Shown here in pieces: positions 42,713 through 50,671 of a DNA stretch of 64,000 nt. The DNA is taken from NCBI GenBank assembly GCA_963717125.1, contig CAVQVG010000002.1, positions 124,001 to 188,000 on the forward strand. Reading direction: 5' to 3'. Every line of letters starts with the position of its first letter. Positions within the stretch are counted from its first letter, which is position 1. This DNA is from RYN-230 sp963717125. Its GTDB lineage: Bacteria > Actinomycetota > Actinomycetes > Streptosporangiales > Streptosporangiaceae. The notes beneath the pieces were generated by a model that did not search any database, had not been told where the DNA came from, and worked only from the letters and a program-made list of their open reading frames with translations. The translations under genes were made by a program, and so were the position numbers.

Positions 42713-44413
42713 ATGAGCACGTTCCCCTGGCTCACCGTGATCGGCGCCGTCCCGCTGGTCGGCGCGCTGGCCATCGCCGCCTCCCCGGGCGCGTCCGCGC
42801 CCGGCAGCGAGGCCGACCGGGCCGCCCGGCGGCTGCTGGTCAAGCGGCTGGCCCTGGTGTTCAGCCTGATCACGCTGGCGCTGACGATCGCGATGATGGT
42901 GGCCTTCAAACCCGGCGGCGCCGAGTTCCAGTTCACCCAGACCTACCAGTGGATCCCGCAGTTCGGCGTGCACTACGCGGTCGGCGTGGACGGCATCGCG
43001 CTGGTGCTGATCGCGATGACCGCCGTGCTGATGCCGGTGGTCGTGCTGGCCTCGTGGAACGACGCCGACCCACCGGAGCAGCCCGAAGGAGCGGCGGCCG
43101 CGCCCGCCGAGGGCACCGTGGTGGCCAGCACCGGGGCGGCCCGGCCGCGGCGCGGCGTGAAGACTTACTTCGCGCTGCTGCTGGTGCTGGAGACGATGAT
43201 GATCGGCGTCTTCGCGGCCACCGACGTGTTCCTGTTCTACGTGCTGTTCGAGGCCATGCTGATCCCGATGTACTTCCTGATCGGCAGCTTCGGGGTGGGC
43301 CAGCGGCAGTACGCGGCGGTCAAGTTCCTGCTGTACAGCCTGTTCGGCGGGCTGCTCATGCTGGTCGCGGTCATCGCGCTGTACGTGTACTCGGCCCGCG
43401 GCGGGCATCCCGGCACGTTCCTGTTCAGCCAGCTCGTGCACGTGACGTTCAGCCCGGGCACGCAGAAGTGGCTGTTCCTCGGGTTCTTCGTCGCGTTCGC
43501 CATCAAGGCGCCGCTGTGGCCGTTCCACACCTGGCTGCCGGACGCCGCCACCGCGGCCCAGCCGGGGACCGCGGTGCTGCTGGTCGGCGTGATGGACAAG
43601 GTCGGCACGTTCGGGATGATCCGCTACTGCCTGCAGCTGTTCCCGGCCGCAGCCCGCTACTTCACCCCGCTGATCATCGTGCTCTCGGTGATCGGGATCC
43701 TGTACGGGGCCGTCGTGGCCATCGGCCAGCGCGACCTCAAGCGGCTCATCGCCTACACGTCGGTCTCGCACTTCGGCTTCATCGTGCTGGGCATCTTCGT
43801 GCTGACCAGCCAGGGCCAGTCCGGGGCCACGCTGTACATGGTCAACCACGCGCTCGCCACCGGGGCGCTGTTCCTCATCGCCGGCTTCATGATCTCCCGG
43901 CGCCGCTCGCAGCGGATCGCCGACTACGGCGGGGTGCAGAAGGTGGCGCCGCTGCTGGCCGGCCTGTTCCTGATCTCCGGCCTGGCCTCGCTGTCGCTGC
44001 CCGGGCTGTCCACGTTCGTCAGCGAGTTCCTCGTCCTGGTCGGCACGTTCACCCGGTACAAGGTGGCCGCGTCGTTCGCCACCGCGGGCATCATCCTGGC
44101 CGCGATCTACATCCTGTGGATGTACCAGCGCACCATGACCGGGCCGGTCCGCGCGGAAGTGGCCGACATGCCCGACCTGCGGGCCCGTGAGCTGTGGGCG
44201 GTCGGGCCGCTGGTCGCGCTGCTCATCGTGTTCGGCGTGTACCCGAAGCCGCTGCTGGACCTGATCAACCCGGCGGTGCACGACACGCTGTCTCAGGTGC
44301 ACGTCACCGATCCGGTACCGCAACATCCGAGTACGGTCAGCTTCCGGGTTGGCCATCAGCTGATCCTGCTGCGCGCCGGGGATGCGCAGATCCAGAAGGG
44401 AATCACCCCGTGA
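42713..44413 (+). CDS. nuoM: NADH-quinone oxidoreductase subunit M
   Basis: Second antiporter-like subunit, 566 residues, about 14 helices. The conserved glutamate helix is FLFYVLFEAMLIPMYFLIG near residue 175. The lysine helix AFAIKAPLWPFHTWLPDA lies near residue 262, and QRDLKRLIAYTSVSHFGF near residue 340. A 30-residue hydrophilic insertion around residues 118-145 is Ala/Gly/Pro-rich. The stop overlaps the nuoN GTG. Confidence 0.97.
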   Translation: MSTFPWLTVIGAVPLVGALAIAASPGASAPGSEADRAARRLLVKRLALVFSLITLALTIAMMVAFKPGGAEFQFTQTYQWIPQFGVHYAVGVDGIALVLIAMTAVLMPVVVLASWNDADPPEQPEGAAAAPAEGTVVASTGAARPRRGVKTYFALLLVLETMMIGVFAATDVFLFYVLFEAMLIPMYFLIGSFGVGQRQYAAVKFLLYSLFGGLLMLVAVIALYVYSARGGHPGTFLFSQLVHVTFSPGTQKWLFLGFFVAFAIKAPLWPFHTWLPDAATAAQPGTAVLLVGVMDKVGTFGMIRYCLQLFPAAARYFTPLIIVLSVIGILYGAVVAIGQRDLKRLIAYTSVSHFGFIVLGIFVLTSQGQSGATLYMVNHALATGALFLIAGFMISRRRSQRIADYGGVQKVAPLLAGLFLISGLASLSLPGLSTFVSEFLVLVGTFTRYKVAASFATAGIILAAIYILWMYQRTMTGPVRAEVADMPDLRARELWAVGPLVALLIVFGVYPKPLLDLINPAVHDTLSQVHVTDPVPQHPSTVSFRVGHQLILLRAGDAQIQKGITP

Positions 44414-45990
44414 CCGGGTCCCTCGCGGTAACGACGATCACCCCGCCGCACATCCAGTACAGCCAGCTGTCGCCCATGCTGCTGGTCTTCGCCGTGGCCG
44501 TGGTCGGCGTCCTGGTCGAGGCGTTCGCCCCACGGGCGCAGCGCCGGGGGCTGCAGCTGGCGCTCACCCTGGGCGGGCTGGCCGCGGCCTTCATCCTGAC
44601 CATTCTGGTCGCCGCCACCTCGTCGTTGTTCAGCAACGGGTCGCCGGGGAACGTGGCCGCGATGGGCGCCGTCGGGGTGGACGGCCCCACGCTGTTCATC
44701 TGGGGCACCATCCTCGTGCTGGCGTTCGTCAGCGTGCTGCTGATCGCGGAGTCCGCGCGGGACGATGAGACGTTCGTGGCGCAGGCGGCGACCACGCCGG
44801 GCAGCGCCGAGGAGCGCGCCGCGCAACTGGCCGGGGTGACGCACACCGAGATCTACCCGCTGACCCTGTTCGCGGTCGGCGGCATGCTGCTGTTCCCAGC
44901 CGCCAACGACCTGCTCACCATGTTCGTCGGGCTGGAAGTGCTCTCGCTGCCGCTGTACCTGCTCTGCGGGCTCGCCCGGCGGCGCCGGCTGCTGTCCCAG
45001 GAAGCGGCCATGAAGTACTTCCTGCTGGGCGCGTTCTCCTCGGCGTTCTTCCTGTTCGGCGTCGCCATGCTGTACGGCTACTCGGGCTCGGTGTCGCTGC
45101 GCGCCATCGCGGCCACGGCGGGCAGCAACACCGGCGACGCCACCCTGCTCTACGCCGGGATGGCACTGCTCGGCGTCGGCCTGCTGTTCAAGATCGGCGC
45201 GGTCCCGTTCCAGAGCTGGAAGCCCGATGTGTACCAGGGCGCGCCTACCCCGGTGACCGCGCTGATGGCCTCGTGCACCCTGGTCGCCGCGTTCGGCGCC
45301 CTGCTCCGCGTGTTCTACGTGGCCTTCGGCCAGCTCACCTGGGACTGGCGGCCGGCCCTGTGGGCGGTGGCCATCCTGACCATGGTGGTCGGCGCGATCA
45401 TCGCGATCACCCAGACCGACGTGAAGCGGCTGCTCGCCTACTCGTCCATCGCGCACGGCGGCTTCGTGCTGACCGGGGTGGTGGCGGCCAGCGTGGCCGG
45501 GCTGTCCAGCAGCCTGTTCTACCTGGCCGTGTACGGCTTCACCACGATCGGCGCGTTCGCCGTGGTCACGCTGGTCCGCGACCAGGCGGGCGAGGCCGGG
45601 CACCTGTCCAGCTGGGCCGGGCTGGGCAAGCGGTCGCCGCTGCTGGCCGGGGTGTTCGCGTTCTTCCTGCTCGCGTTCGCCGGGATCCCGCTGACCAGCG
45701 GGTTCACCGGGAAATTCGCGGTGTTCCAGGCGGCCGTCGCCGGCGGCGCCCTGCCGCTGGTCATCGTCGGTGTGCTCGCCAGCGCCATCGCGGGGTTCTT
45801 CTACGTACGCGTCATCGTGCTGATGTTCTTCAGCGAGCCGGGCCCGGGTGCCCTCACCGTGGTCACCCCGGGGATCTTCACCGGCGTGGCCGTCGGCATC
45901 GGCGTGCTCACCACGCTGGTCTTCGGCATCGTGCCGCAGCCGCTGCTCAGCCTGGCCAACCATGCGGCCGCCCATCTGTTCGTCCGCTGA
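44410..45990 (+). CDS. nuoN: NADH-quinone oxidoreductase subunit N
   Basis: Third antiporter-like subunit, 526 residues, about 14 helices. FVGLEVLSLPLYLLCGLARR near residue 175 has the conserved glutamate; KIGAVPFQSWKPDVYQGAPT near residue 260 and QTDVKRLLAYSSIAHGGFVL near residue 337 are the other family landmarks. The GTG overlaps the nuoM stop. It ends the nuo series, directly before a strong hairpin. Confidence 0.96.
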   Translation: MTGSLAVTTITPPHIQYSQLSPMLLVFAVAVVGVLVEAFAPRAQRRGLQLALTLGGLAAAFILTILVAATSSLFSNGSPGNVAAMGAVGVDGPTLFIWGTILVLAFVSVLLIAESARDDETFVAQAATTPGSAEERAAQLAGVTHTEIYPLTLFAVGGMLLFPAANDLLTMFVGLEVLSLPLYLLCGLARRRRLLSQEAAMKYFLLGAFSSAFFLFGVAMLYGYSGSVSLRAIAATAGSNTGDATLLYAGMALLGVGLLFKIGAVPFQSWKPDVYQGAPTPVTALMASCTLVAAFGALLRVFYVAFGQLTWDWRPALWAVAILTMVVGAIIAITQTDVKRLLAYSSIAHGGFVLTGVVAASVAGLSSSLFYLAVYGFTTIGAFAVVTLVRDQAGEAGHLSSWAGLGKRSPLLAGVFAFFLLAFAGIPLTSGFTGKFAVFQAAVAGGALPLVIVGVLASAIAGFFYVRVIVLMFFSEPGPGALTVVTPGIFTGVAVGIGVLTTLVFGIVPQPLLSLANHAAAHLFVR

Positions 45991-46022
45991 CGTGCCGGGG
46001 CCGCCCGCCCGGTCCCGGCACG
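45991..46022 (+). terminator. Hairpin terminator after nuoN
   Basis: CGTGCCGGG (45991-45999) pairs exactly with CCCGGCACG (46014-46022), and a GU plus two GC pairs extend the stem to 12 base pairs around an eight-base loop. It begins at the first base after the nuoN stop. No T-run follows, as usual for high-GC actinomycetes. It probably ends or attenuates the nuo transcript before the polyprenyl synthase gene. Confidence 0.7.
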
Positions 46023-46096
46023 TCGGTGGAGTGTCCGGGCCCCCCGGGATGGGCATATTTGGGACGGCCGTGCCGACCGACGACCAGGAGCCCTGA

Positions 46097-47092
46097 GTGA
46101 TCACCGCCGTCCCTGTCGAGCTGACCGACGCTGCCCTGTCCGCCGAGGTGCGGGCCGGGCTCAAGCTGGTCGAACAGCAGCTCACCGAAGCCATCCAGGC
46201 CGAGGAGGCGCTGCTCGCCGAGTCGTCCACGCACCTGCTCGAGGCCGGCGGGAAGCGGTTCCGGGCCACGCTCGTGCTGCTGGCCGGCCAGTTCGGCAAT
46301 CCCGGCGACGAGCGGGTGGTGCGGGCCGCCACCGCGATCGAGCTGACCCACCTGGCCACGCTGTACCACGACGACGTGATGGACGAGGCGCTGATCCGGC
46401 GCGGTTACCCGAGCGCCAACTCCCGGTGGACGAACACGATCGCCATCCTGACCGGCGATTTCCTGTTCGCCCGGGCTTCGAAGATCCTGGCCGCGCTCGG
46501 CGCGGACGCGGTCCGGATCCAGGCCGACACGTTCACCCGGCTGGTCAGCGGGCAGGTGGCGGAGACCCTCGGCCCCCGGCCCGGCCAGGATCCGCTGGAG
46601 CACTACCTCCACGTGGTGACCGAGAAGACCGCGTCGCTGGTGGCCACGGCCGGGCAGTTCGGCGCCATGTTCTCCGGCGCTCCGGCCGACGTGGTGAACC
46701 GGATCGAGCCCGCCTGCGAGGCGATCGGGGTGGCCTGGCAGCTCTCCGACGACATTCTCGACGTGGCCAGCGACACCGCCGAGTCCGGCAAGACCCCCGG
46801 CACCGACCTGCGCGAAGGGGTGCGCAGCCTGCCCGTGCTGCACGCGCTGCGGTCCAGCCGGGCCAGCGACACCAGGCTGCGTGAGCTGCTGGATTCGGCC
46901 GACCTGACCGACCAGACGCTGCACGCCGAGGCGCTCGGCCTGCTCCGGGACCATCCGGCCATGCAGCAGGCCCGGGCCGACCTGCGCCGCTGGGCCGGGG
47001 TGGCCAGGGCACAGATCGCCGGGCTGCCCGACGTCCCGGCCCGCGACGCGTTCGAGGGGCTCTGCGACTACGTCGTTGACCGCACCGGGTAA
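46097..47092 (+). CDS. Long-chain polyprenyl diphosphate synthase (menaquinone side chain)
   Basis: Trans-prenyltransferase of 331 residues. The first aspartate-rich motif is in LYHDDVMDEALIRRG near residue 92 and the second in WQLSDDILDVASD near residue 215. GGKRFRATLVLLAG near residue 51 and the DFLFARAS helix also match heptaprenyl/octaprenyl diphosphate synthases. The GTG start follows AGGAG. After a menG gene, a MenJ-like gene and nuo, the likely product is the isoprenoid tail of menaquinone. Chain length cannot be read with certainty. It is convergent with livM. Confidence 0.92.
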   Translation: MITAVPVELTDAALSAEVRAGLKLVEQQLTEAIQAEEALLAESSTHLLEAGGKRFRATLVLLAGQFGNPGDERVVRAATAIELTHLATLYHDDVMDEALIRRGYPSANSRWTNTIAILTGDFLFARASKILAALGADAVRIQADTFTRLVSGQVAETLGPRPGQDPLEHYLHVVTEKTASLVATAGQFGAMFSGAPADVVNRIEPACEAIGVAWQLSDDILDVASDTAESGKTPGTDLREGVRSLPVLHALRSSRASDTRLRELLDSADLTDQTLHAEALGLLRDHPAMQQARADLRRWAGVARAQIAGLPDVPARDAFEGLCDYVVDRTG

Positions 47093-47130
47093 GCAGGCAG
47101 GGGCGTTAAGCAGGCAGGGGCGTTAAGCAG
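47091..47130. repeat. 17-bp tandem repeat at a convergent gene junction
   Basis: AAGCAGGCAGGGGCGTT occurs at 47091-47107 and 47108-47124, and a third copy begins (AAGCAG at 47125-47130). The first copy includes most of the polyprenyl synthase stop codon, and the livM stop (reverse TAA at 47123-47125) spans the boundary of the second and third. Exact identity of the two copies points to recent slippage duplication. Confidence 0.85.
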
Positions 47131-48208
47131 GATCTGCGTGTCGGCCGGGCCGGCGGCGCGGCCGGGCGGCGCGGCCACCGTTAGCCGCCCCGTCCAGCCG
47201 GACCCAGTAGCCGACCGGGAACAGCCGCACGTTCAGGTGGCTGTCCACCAGCCCCCACAGCCCGCGGCGGGCGAACAGGGCGATCGCGATGGCCACCAGG
47301 CCGAGGATGATCAGGTACCAGGCGTTGTACGAGGCCAGCGTCTGCTGCAGCACCATGTACACCGCGGTCCCGAGGATGGGTCCCTCGATCGTGCCCAGCC
47401 CGCCGATGATGGTCACGAAGGCCATCTCCGCGGTCCACTGCACGCTGAAAACCGCGCTCGGCTGCACCTGGAGCTGGCTGATCGCGAGCACTCCGCCGGC
47501 CGCGCCGCAGCCGGCCCCGGCGACCAGGAACACCAGCATCCGGGCCAGCCCGACGCGCGCCCCGGAGCTGCGCGCGGCCACCTCGTCGTCCCGGATGGCG
47601 GTCAGCACCAGGCCGAGCCGGCCGCGCAGCAGCAGGTAAATGATGAGCAGCGTGACGACCGTGACGGCCAGCCCGGCCCAGTAGGTGTACGCGGTGAGCA
47701 GCGTCGGGTCGAACCCGGCGAAGCCGGGCAGCGGCATGCCGGTGCCGCCGCCGATCGAGGAGAACCGCTCGATGATCAGCATGATCGTCGCGGCCAGGAC
47801 CCAGGTGGCGATCGCGAAGTACCCGGTGCGCAGCCGGGACACCAGCCACCACAGCGGCAGCGCGACCACGCCAGCGCCGATCGCGGCCACCGGCAGCGCG
47901 GCGAACGGCGAGATGCCGTTGATGGCCAGGATCAGCACGAAGTACGCGCCGAGCCCGACGAACGCCTGCTGGCCCACGGACACCAGGCCCGCGTAACCGG
48001 CCAGCAGGTTCCACATGCTGGCCATCGTGAGCACGATGAACGCCTGCACCAGGATGGAGGTGGTGCCGGAGTACACGATGTACGGGAATATGGCCAGCAC
48101 GACCACGACGATCAGCGCGGCCACCCCGGTCCAGGCCACGTTCCGCTGTGACCGGGTGACCCGGAATCCGGCGGCCGGGCGGGCGGGGGTTTCCGTGGCC
48201 AGGCTCAT
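47123..48208 (-). CDS. livM: Branched-chain amino-acid-type ABC transporter permease LivM
   Basis: Inner-membrane permease of 361 residues with about ten hydrophobic helices. Family landmarks are LLAGYAGLVSVGQQAFVGLGAY near residue 67, the cytoplasmic coupling loop LTAIRDDEVAARSSGARV near residue 210 and FVTIIGGLGTIEGPILGTAV near residue 275. The ATG at 48208 overlaps the livH stop; the open frame upstream of it runs antiphase through livH. The C-terminus is an Arg-rich tail of about 25 residues, ending in the tandem-repeat region. Confidence 0.92.
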   Translation of the reverse strand: MSLATETPARPAAGFRVTRSQRNVAWTGVAALIVVVVLAIFPYIVYSGTTSILVQAFIVLTMASMWNLLAGYAGLVSVGQQAFVGLGAYFVLILAINGISPFAALPVAAIGAGVVALPLWWLVSRLRTGYFAIATWVLAATIMLIIERFSSIGGGTGMPLPGFAGFDPTLLTAYTYWAGLAVTVVTLLIIYLLLRGRLGLVLTAIRDDEVAARSSGARVGLARMLVFLVAGAGCGAAGGVLAISQLQVQPSAVFSVQWTAEMAFVTIIGGLGTIEGPILGTAVYMVLQQTLASYNAWYLIILGLVAIAIALFARRGLWGLVDSHLNVRLFPVGYWVRLDGAANGGRAARPRRRPGRHADPA

Positions 48209-49080
48209 GTTTGCGCCTTCCGGTACGTAAGCCCCTGCGGCCGGAGCACCAGCACGGCCAGGAACACGAAGTACCCGGCCAGGAGCTCGTAGGAGATGTT
48301 GATCTGCGCGCCGATCTGCTGGGCCACGCCCAGCACCACGCCGCCCAGCAGGGTGCCCCACAGCGAGCCGAGCCCGCCGATCACCACGGCCGCGAACGCG
48401 AACAGCAGGATCGTGTCGGTGCCGGTGGTCGGCGAGAGCTGGGAGTACATGCCGTACGCGATGCCGCCCAGCGCCACCGTGCCGAACGCCAGCGCCGCGC
48501 AGATGCCGAACACGTGCCGGTAGTCCGCCCCGCTCAGCTGGACCGCCTCCTGGTCGTCCGCGCTGGCCCGGATCAGCCGGCCGTATTTGGACACGGACAG
48601 GAAGTACTGCAGCCCGAGCAGCACCACCACGGCGACCGCGAAGATGACCACCAGCAGATAGGCGATCTGGATCTGGGACCCGATCGTGAACGACTCGCTG
48701 ATCAGGGGCAGCCCGGCGCCGATGGCCCGGCTGTTGGCCGTGAAGAACTGGAGCAGGCCGTTCTCGATGACCACCGACAGGCCGAACGTGACGATCAGGG
48801 TGGTGAGCACGCCGCGGTCCAGCGAGCCCTGGATCAGGGTGCGCTGCAGCGCGTAGCCGAGCACGGCCATCACCGGCACCACGATGATGAAGGACCACAG
48901 CACGGGGATGTGCGTGACGGTGATGACGCCGATCGCGACGTAACCGGCCACCACGGCCAGGTCGCCGTGCGCCAGGTTCACCACCTTCATCACGCCGAAC
49001 ATCAGCGACAGCCCGCACGCGAACAGCGCGTACAGGCCGCCGGTCAGCACCCCCTGGATGATGGCGTTCACCCAGGCCAT
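48205..49080 (-). CDS. livH: Branched-chain amino-acid-type ABC transporter permease LivH
   Basis: Partner permease of 291 residues, about eight helices. It begins with IIQGVLTGGLYALFACGLSLMFG and VVNLAHGDLAVVAGY near residue 33. It also has the conserved loop IRASADDQEAVQLSGADY near residue 170 and AAVVIGGLGSLWGTLLGG near residue 231, all typical LivH. The start codon lies inside the end of livF (13-base overlap), and the stop overlaps livM. Confidence 0.93.
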   Translation of the reverse strand: MAWVNAIIQGVLTGGLYALFACGLSLMFGVMKVVNLAHGDLAVVAGYVAIGVITVTHIPVLWSFIIVVPVMAVLGYALQRTLIQGSLDRGVLTTLIVTFGLSVVIENGLLQFFTANSRAIGAGLPLISESFTIGSQIQIAYLLVVIFAVAVVVLLGLQYFLSVSKYGRLIRASADDQEAVQLSGADYRHVFGICAALAFGTVALGGIAYGMYSQLSPTTGTDTILLFAFAAVVIGGLGSLWGTLLGGVVLGVAQQIGAQINISYELLAGYFVFLAVLVLRPQGLTYRKAQT

Positions 49081-49862
49081 AACGACTTGCTCCCTTCCGC
49101 GGGCGGGCCGCCCGGGGTGGCGCCGGCCAGCCCGAAGTAGGCCGCCTCGACCTGTTCCGCGGTGACGTCGGCGGGCTTGCCCTCCAGGGTGGTCCGGCCT
49201 TCCAGCAGGCAGTGGACGTGCGAGGCGACCCGCAGCGCCTGGCTCACGTCCTGCTCGACCAGCAGTACGGTGAGCCCGGTGGCCAGGATCTGCGGCAGCA
49301 TGGCGTAGATGCGCTGGACGATCACCGGGGCCAGGCCGAGCGACAGCTCGTCGAGCAGCAGCACCCGGGGGTTGGCCACTAGGGCCCGGCCGATGGCCAC
49401 CGTCTGCTGCTCACCGCCGGACAGCTGGGCGGTGCGCTGGTTCCGCCGCTCTTTCATCCAGTCGAACGTCTCGTACACCCGCGCGATCGTCCACGGCCCT
49501 TTCCGCGCGTACGTGGCGCCGACCTGCAGGTTCTCCTCGACGGTCAGCGACCCGAACAGGCGTCTGCCCTCGGGCACCATGACGATCCCCTGCCGGGCCC
49601 GGCGCTCCGGGCGGAGCCGGGTCAGGTCCTGGCCGTCGAGCAGGACCGCGCCCGCGGCCGGGCGGTGCAGGCCGGCGATCGTGCGCAGCAGCGTCAACTT
49701 GCCCGCGCCGTTTGCCCCGATCATCGCGTAGACCTCACCCGGGTACACCTGGAGCGAGATCGCGTCCAGCGCCCGGAGCTGCCCGTGGTTCACGGTCAGG
49801 TCGCGGACCTCCAGCAGGGGTGTCCCGCTGTCCGGGCGCGTCCCGCTGGCCGGCCCGGTCAT
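49068..49862 (-). CDS. livF: ABC transporter ATPase LivF with altered Walker A
   Basis: ATP-binding subunit of the Liv-type importer, 264 residues, with the LivF layout: Walker A region GANGAGKLTLLRT near residue 49, GIVMVPEGRRLFGSLTVEENL, the signature LSGGEQQTVAIGRAL near residue 145 and Walker B VLLLDELSLGLAP near residue 168. Two conserved positions are unusual. The Ser after the Walker A lysine is Leu56 (TTG where TCG would give Ser), and the Pro after the Walker B DE is Leu. The Walker A serine coordinates Mg2+ in ATP, so activity may be impaired. The gene is otherwise full length and coupled to livG and livH. Confidence 0.92.
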   Translation of the reverse strand: MTGPASGTRPDSGTPLLEVRDLTVNHGQLRALDAISLQVYPGEVYAMIGANGAGKLTLLRTIAGLHRPAAGAVLLDGQDLTRLRPERRARQGIVMVPEGRRLFGSLTVEENLQVGATYARKGPWTIARVYETFDWMKERRNQRTAQLSGGEQQTVAIGRALVANPRVLLLDELSLGLAPVIVQRIYAMLPQILATGLTVLLVEQDVSQALRVASHVHCLLEGRTTLEGKPADVTAEQVEAAYFGLAGATPGGPPAEGSKSLWPG

Positions 49863-50668
49863 GGCTCGCTCCGGTCCGCGCCGGCCGCGCCATCGCCGGA
49901 CCCGGCGGGCGATGCGTCCAGCGAGCCGCCGGCCAGCGCCGCGCTGACCTCGGACCCGAGGAAGACCTCGCGGACCGCGGGCTCCGCCAGCACGGTGTCC
50001 GGGTCGCCGTCGCCGACGAACTTGCCGCCGGACAGGCAGATCAGCCGCTGCACGCTGGCGGTCAGCGCGCGCACCACGTGCTCGATCCAGATCACCGCGA
50101 TCCCCTCGGCGTTGACGCCGCGGACGATCTCAACCAGTTCGGCGACCTCCGGGTCGGTGAGGCCGCCCGCCACCTCGTCCAGCAGCAGCAGCGTGGGCTG
50201 GGTGGCCAGCGCGCGGGCCAGTTCCAGCCGCTTGCGGTGCAGCAGGCCGAGCCGCTCGGCGGGCGCGTTGGCGTGGCCGGATATGCCGGCCCGCTCCAGC
50301 GCCCCGACCGCGGCCGCGTAGCTGGCCCGGCGGCGCAGCCCGCCGCCCTGCTGGGCCGCGACGAGCAGGTTCTCGAACACGGTCATGTCGCCGAACGGCC
50401 GCGGCACCTGGTAGGTACGGCCGATCCCCAGCTTGCACCGGGCAGCCGGGTCCAGCTTGGTGACCACGCGCCCGGCGAAGTGGACCTCGCCCGCGCCCGG
50501 GGACAGGTCGCCGGAGATGAGGCCGAACAGGCTGGTCTTGCCAGCGCCGTTCGGCCCCACGATCCCGACCATGTCCCCGGGCCCGACGGCCAGCGACAGG
50601 TCTTCCGCGACGACGACCCGGCCGAACCGCTTCGTCACGTGCTCCAGGTCAAGCAGTGGGCTTGTCAT
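49859..50668 (-). CDS. livG: ABC transporter ATPase LivG
   Basis: Second ATPase of the importer, 269 residues, with an intact Walker A (GPNGAGKTSLFGLISG near residue 38), the LivG-specific loop GIGRTYQVPRPFGDMTVFENLL near residue 85 and Walker B LLLLDEVAGGLTDPEV near residue 165. The signature region reads ERLGLLHRKRLELARAL rather than LSGGQ, as in many LivG proteins. The C-terminal 25 residues are a Gly/Ala/Asp-rich tail. The stop overlaps the livF start; it lies three bases after the binding-protein gene. Confidence 0.93.
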   Translation of the reverse strand: MTSPLLDLEHVTKRFGRVVVAEDLSLAVGPGDMVGIVGPNGAGKTSLFGLISGDLSPGAGEVHFAGRVVTKLDPAARCKLGIGRTYQVPRPFGDMTVFENLLVAAQQGGGLRRRASYAAAVGALERAGISGHANAPAERLGLLHRKRLELARALATQPTLLLLDEVAGGLTDPEVAELVEIVRGVNAEGIAVIWIEHVVRALTASVQRLICLSGGKFVGDGDPDTVLAEPAVREVFLGSEVSAALAGGSLDASPAGSGDGAAGADRSEP

Positions 50669-50671
50669 CAG

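Noticed and set aside
47123..49018. A 631-residue single permease on the reverse strand.
   Set aside because: Only the last 361 codons are LivM; the part upstream of the ATG at 48208 is antiphase to livH, which is fully supported in its own frame.
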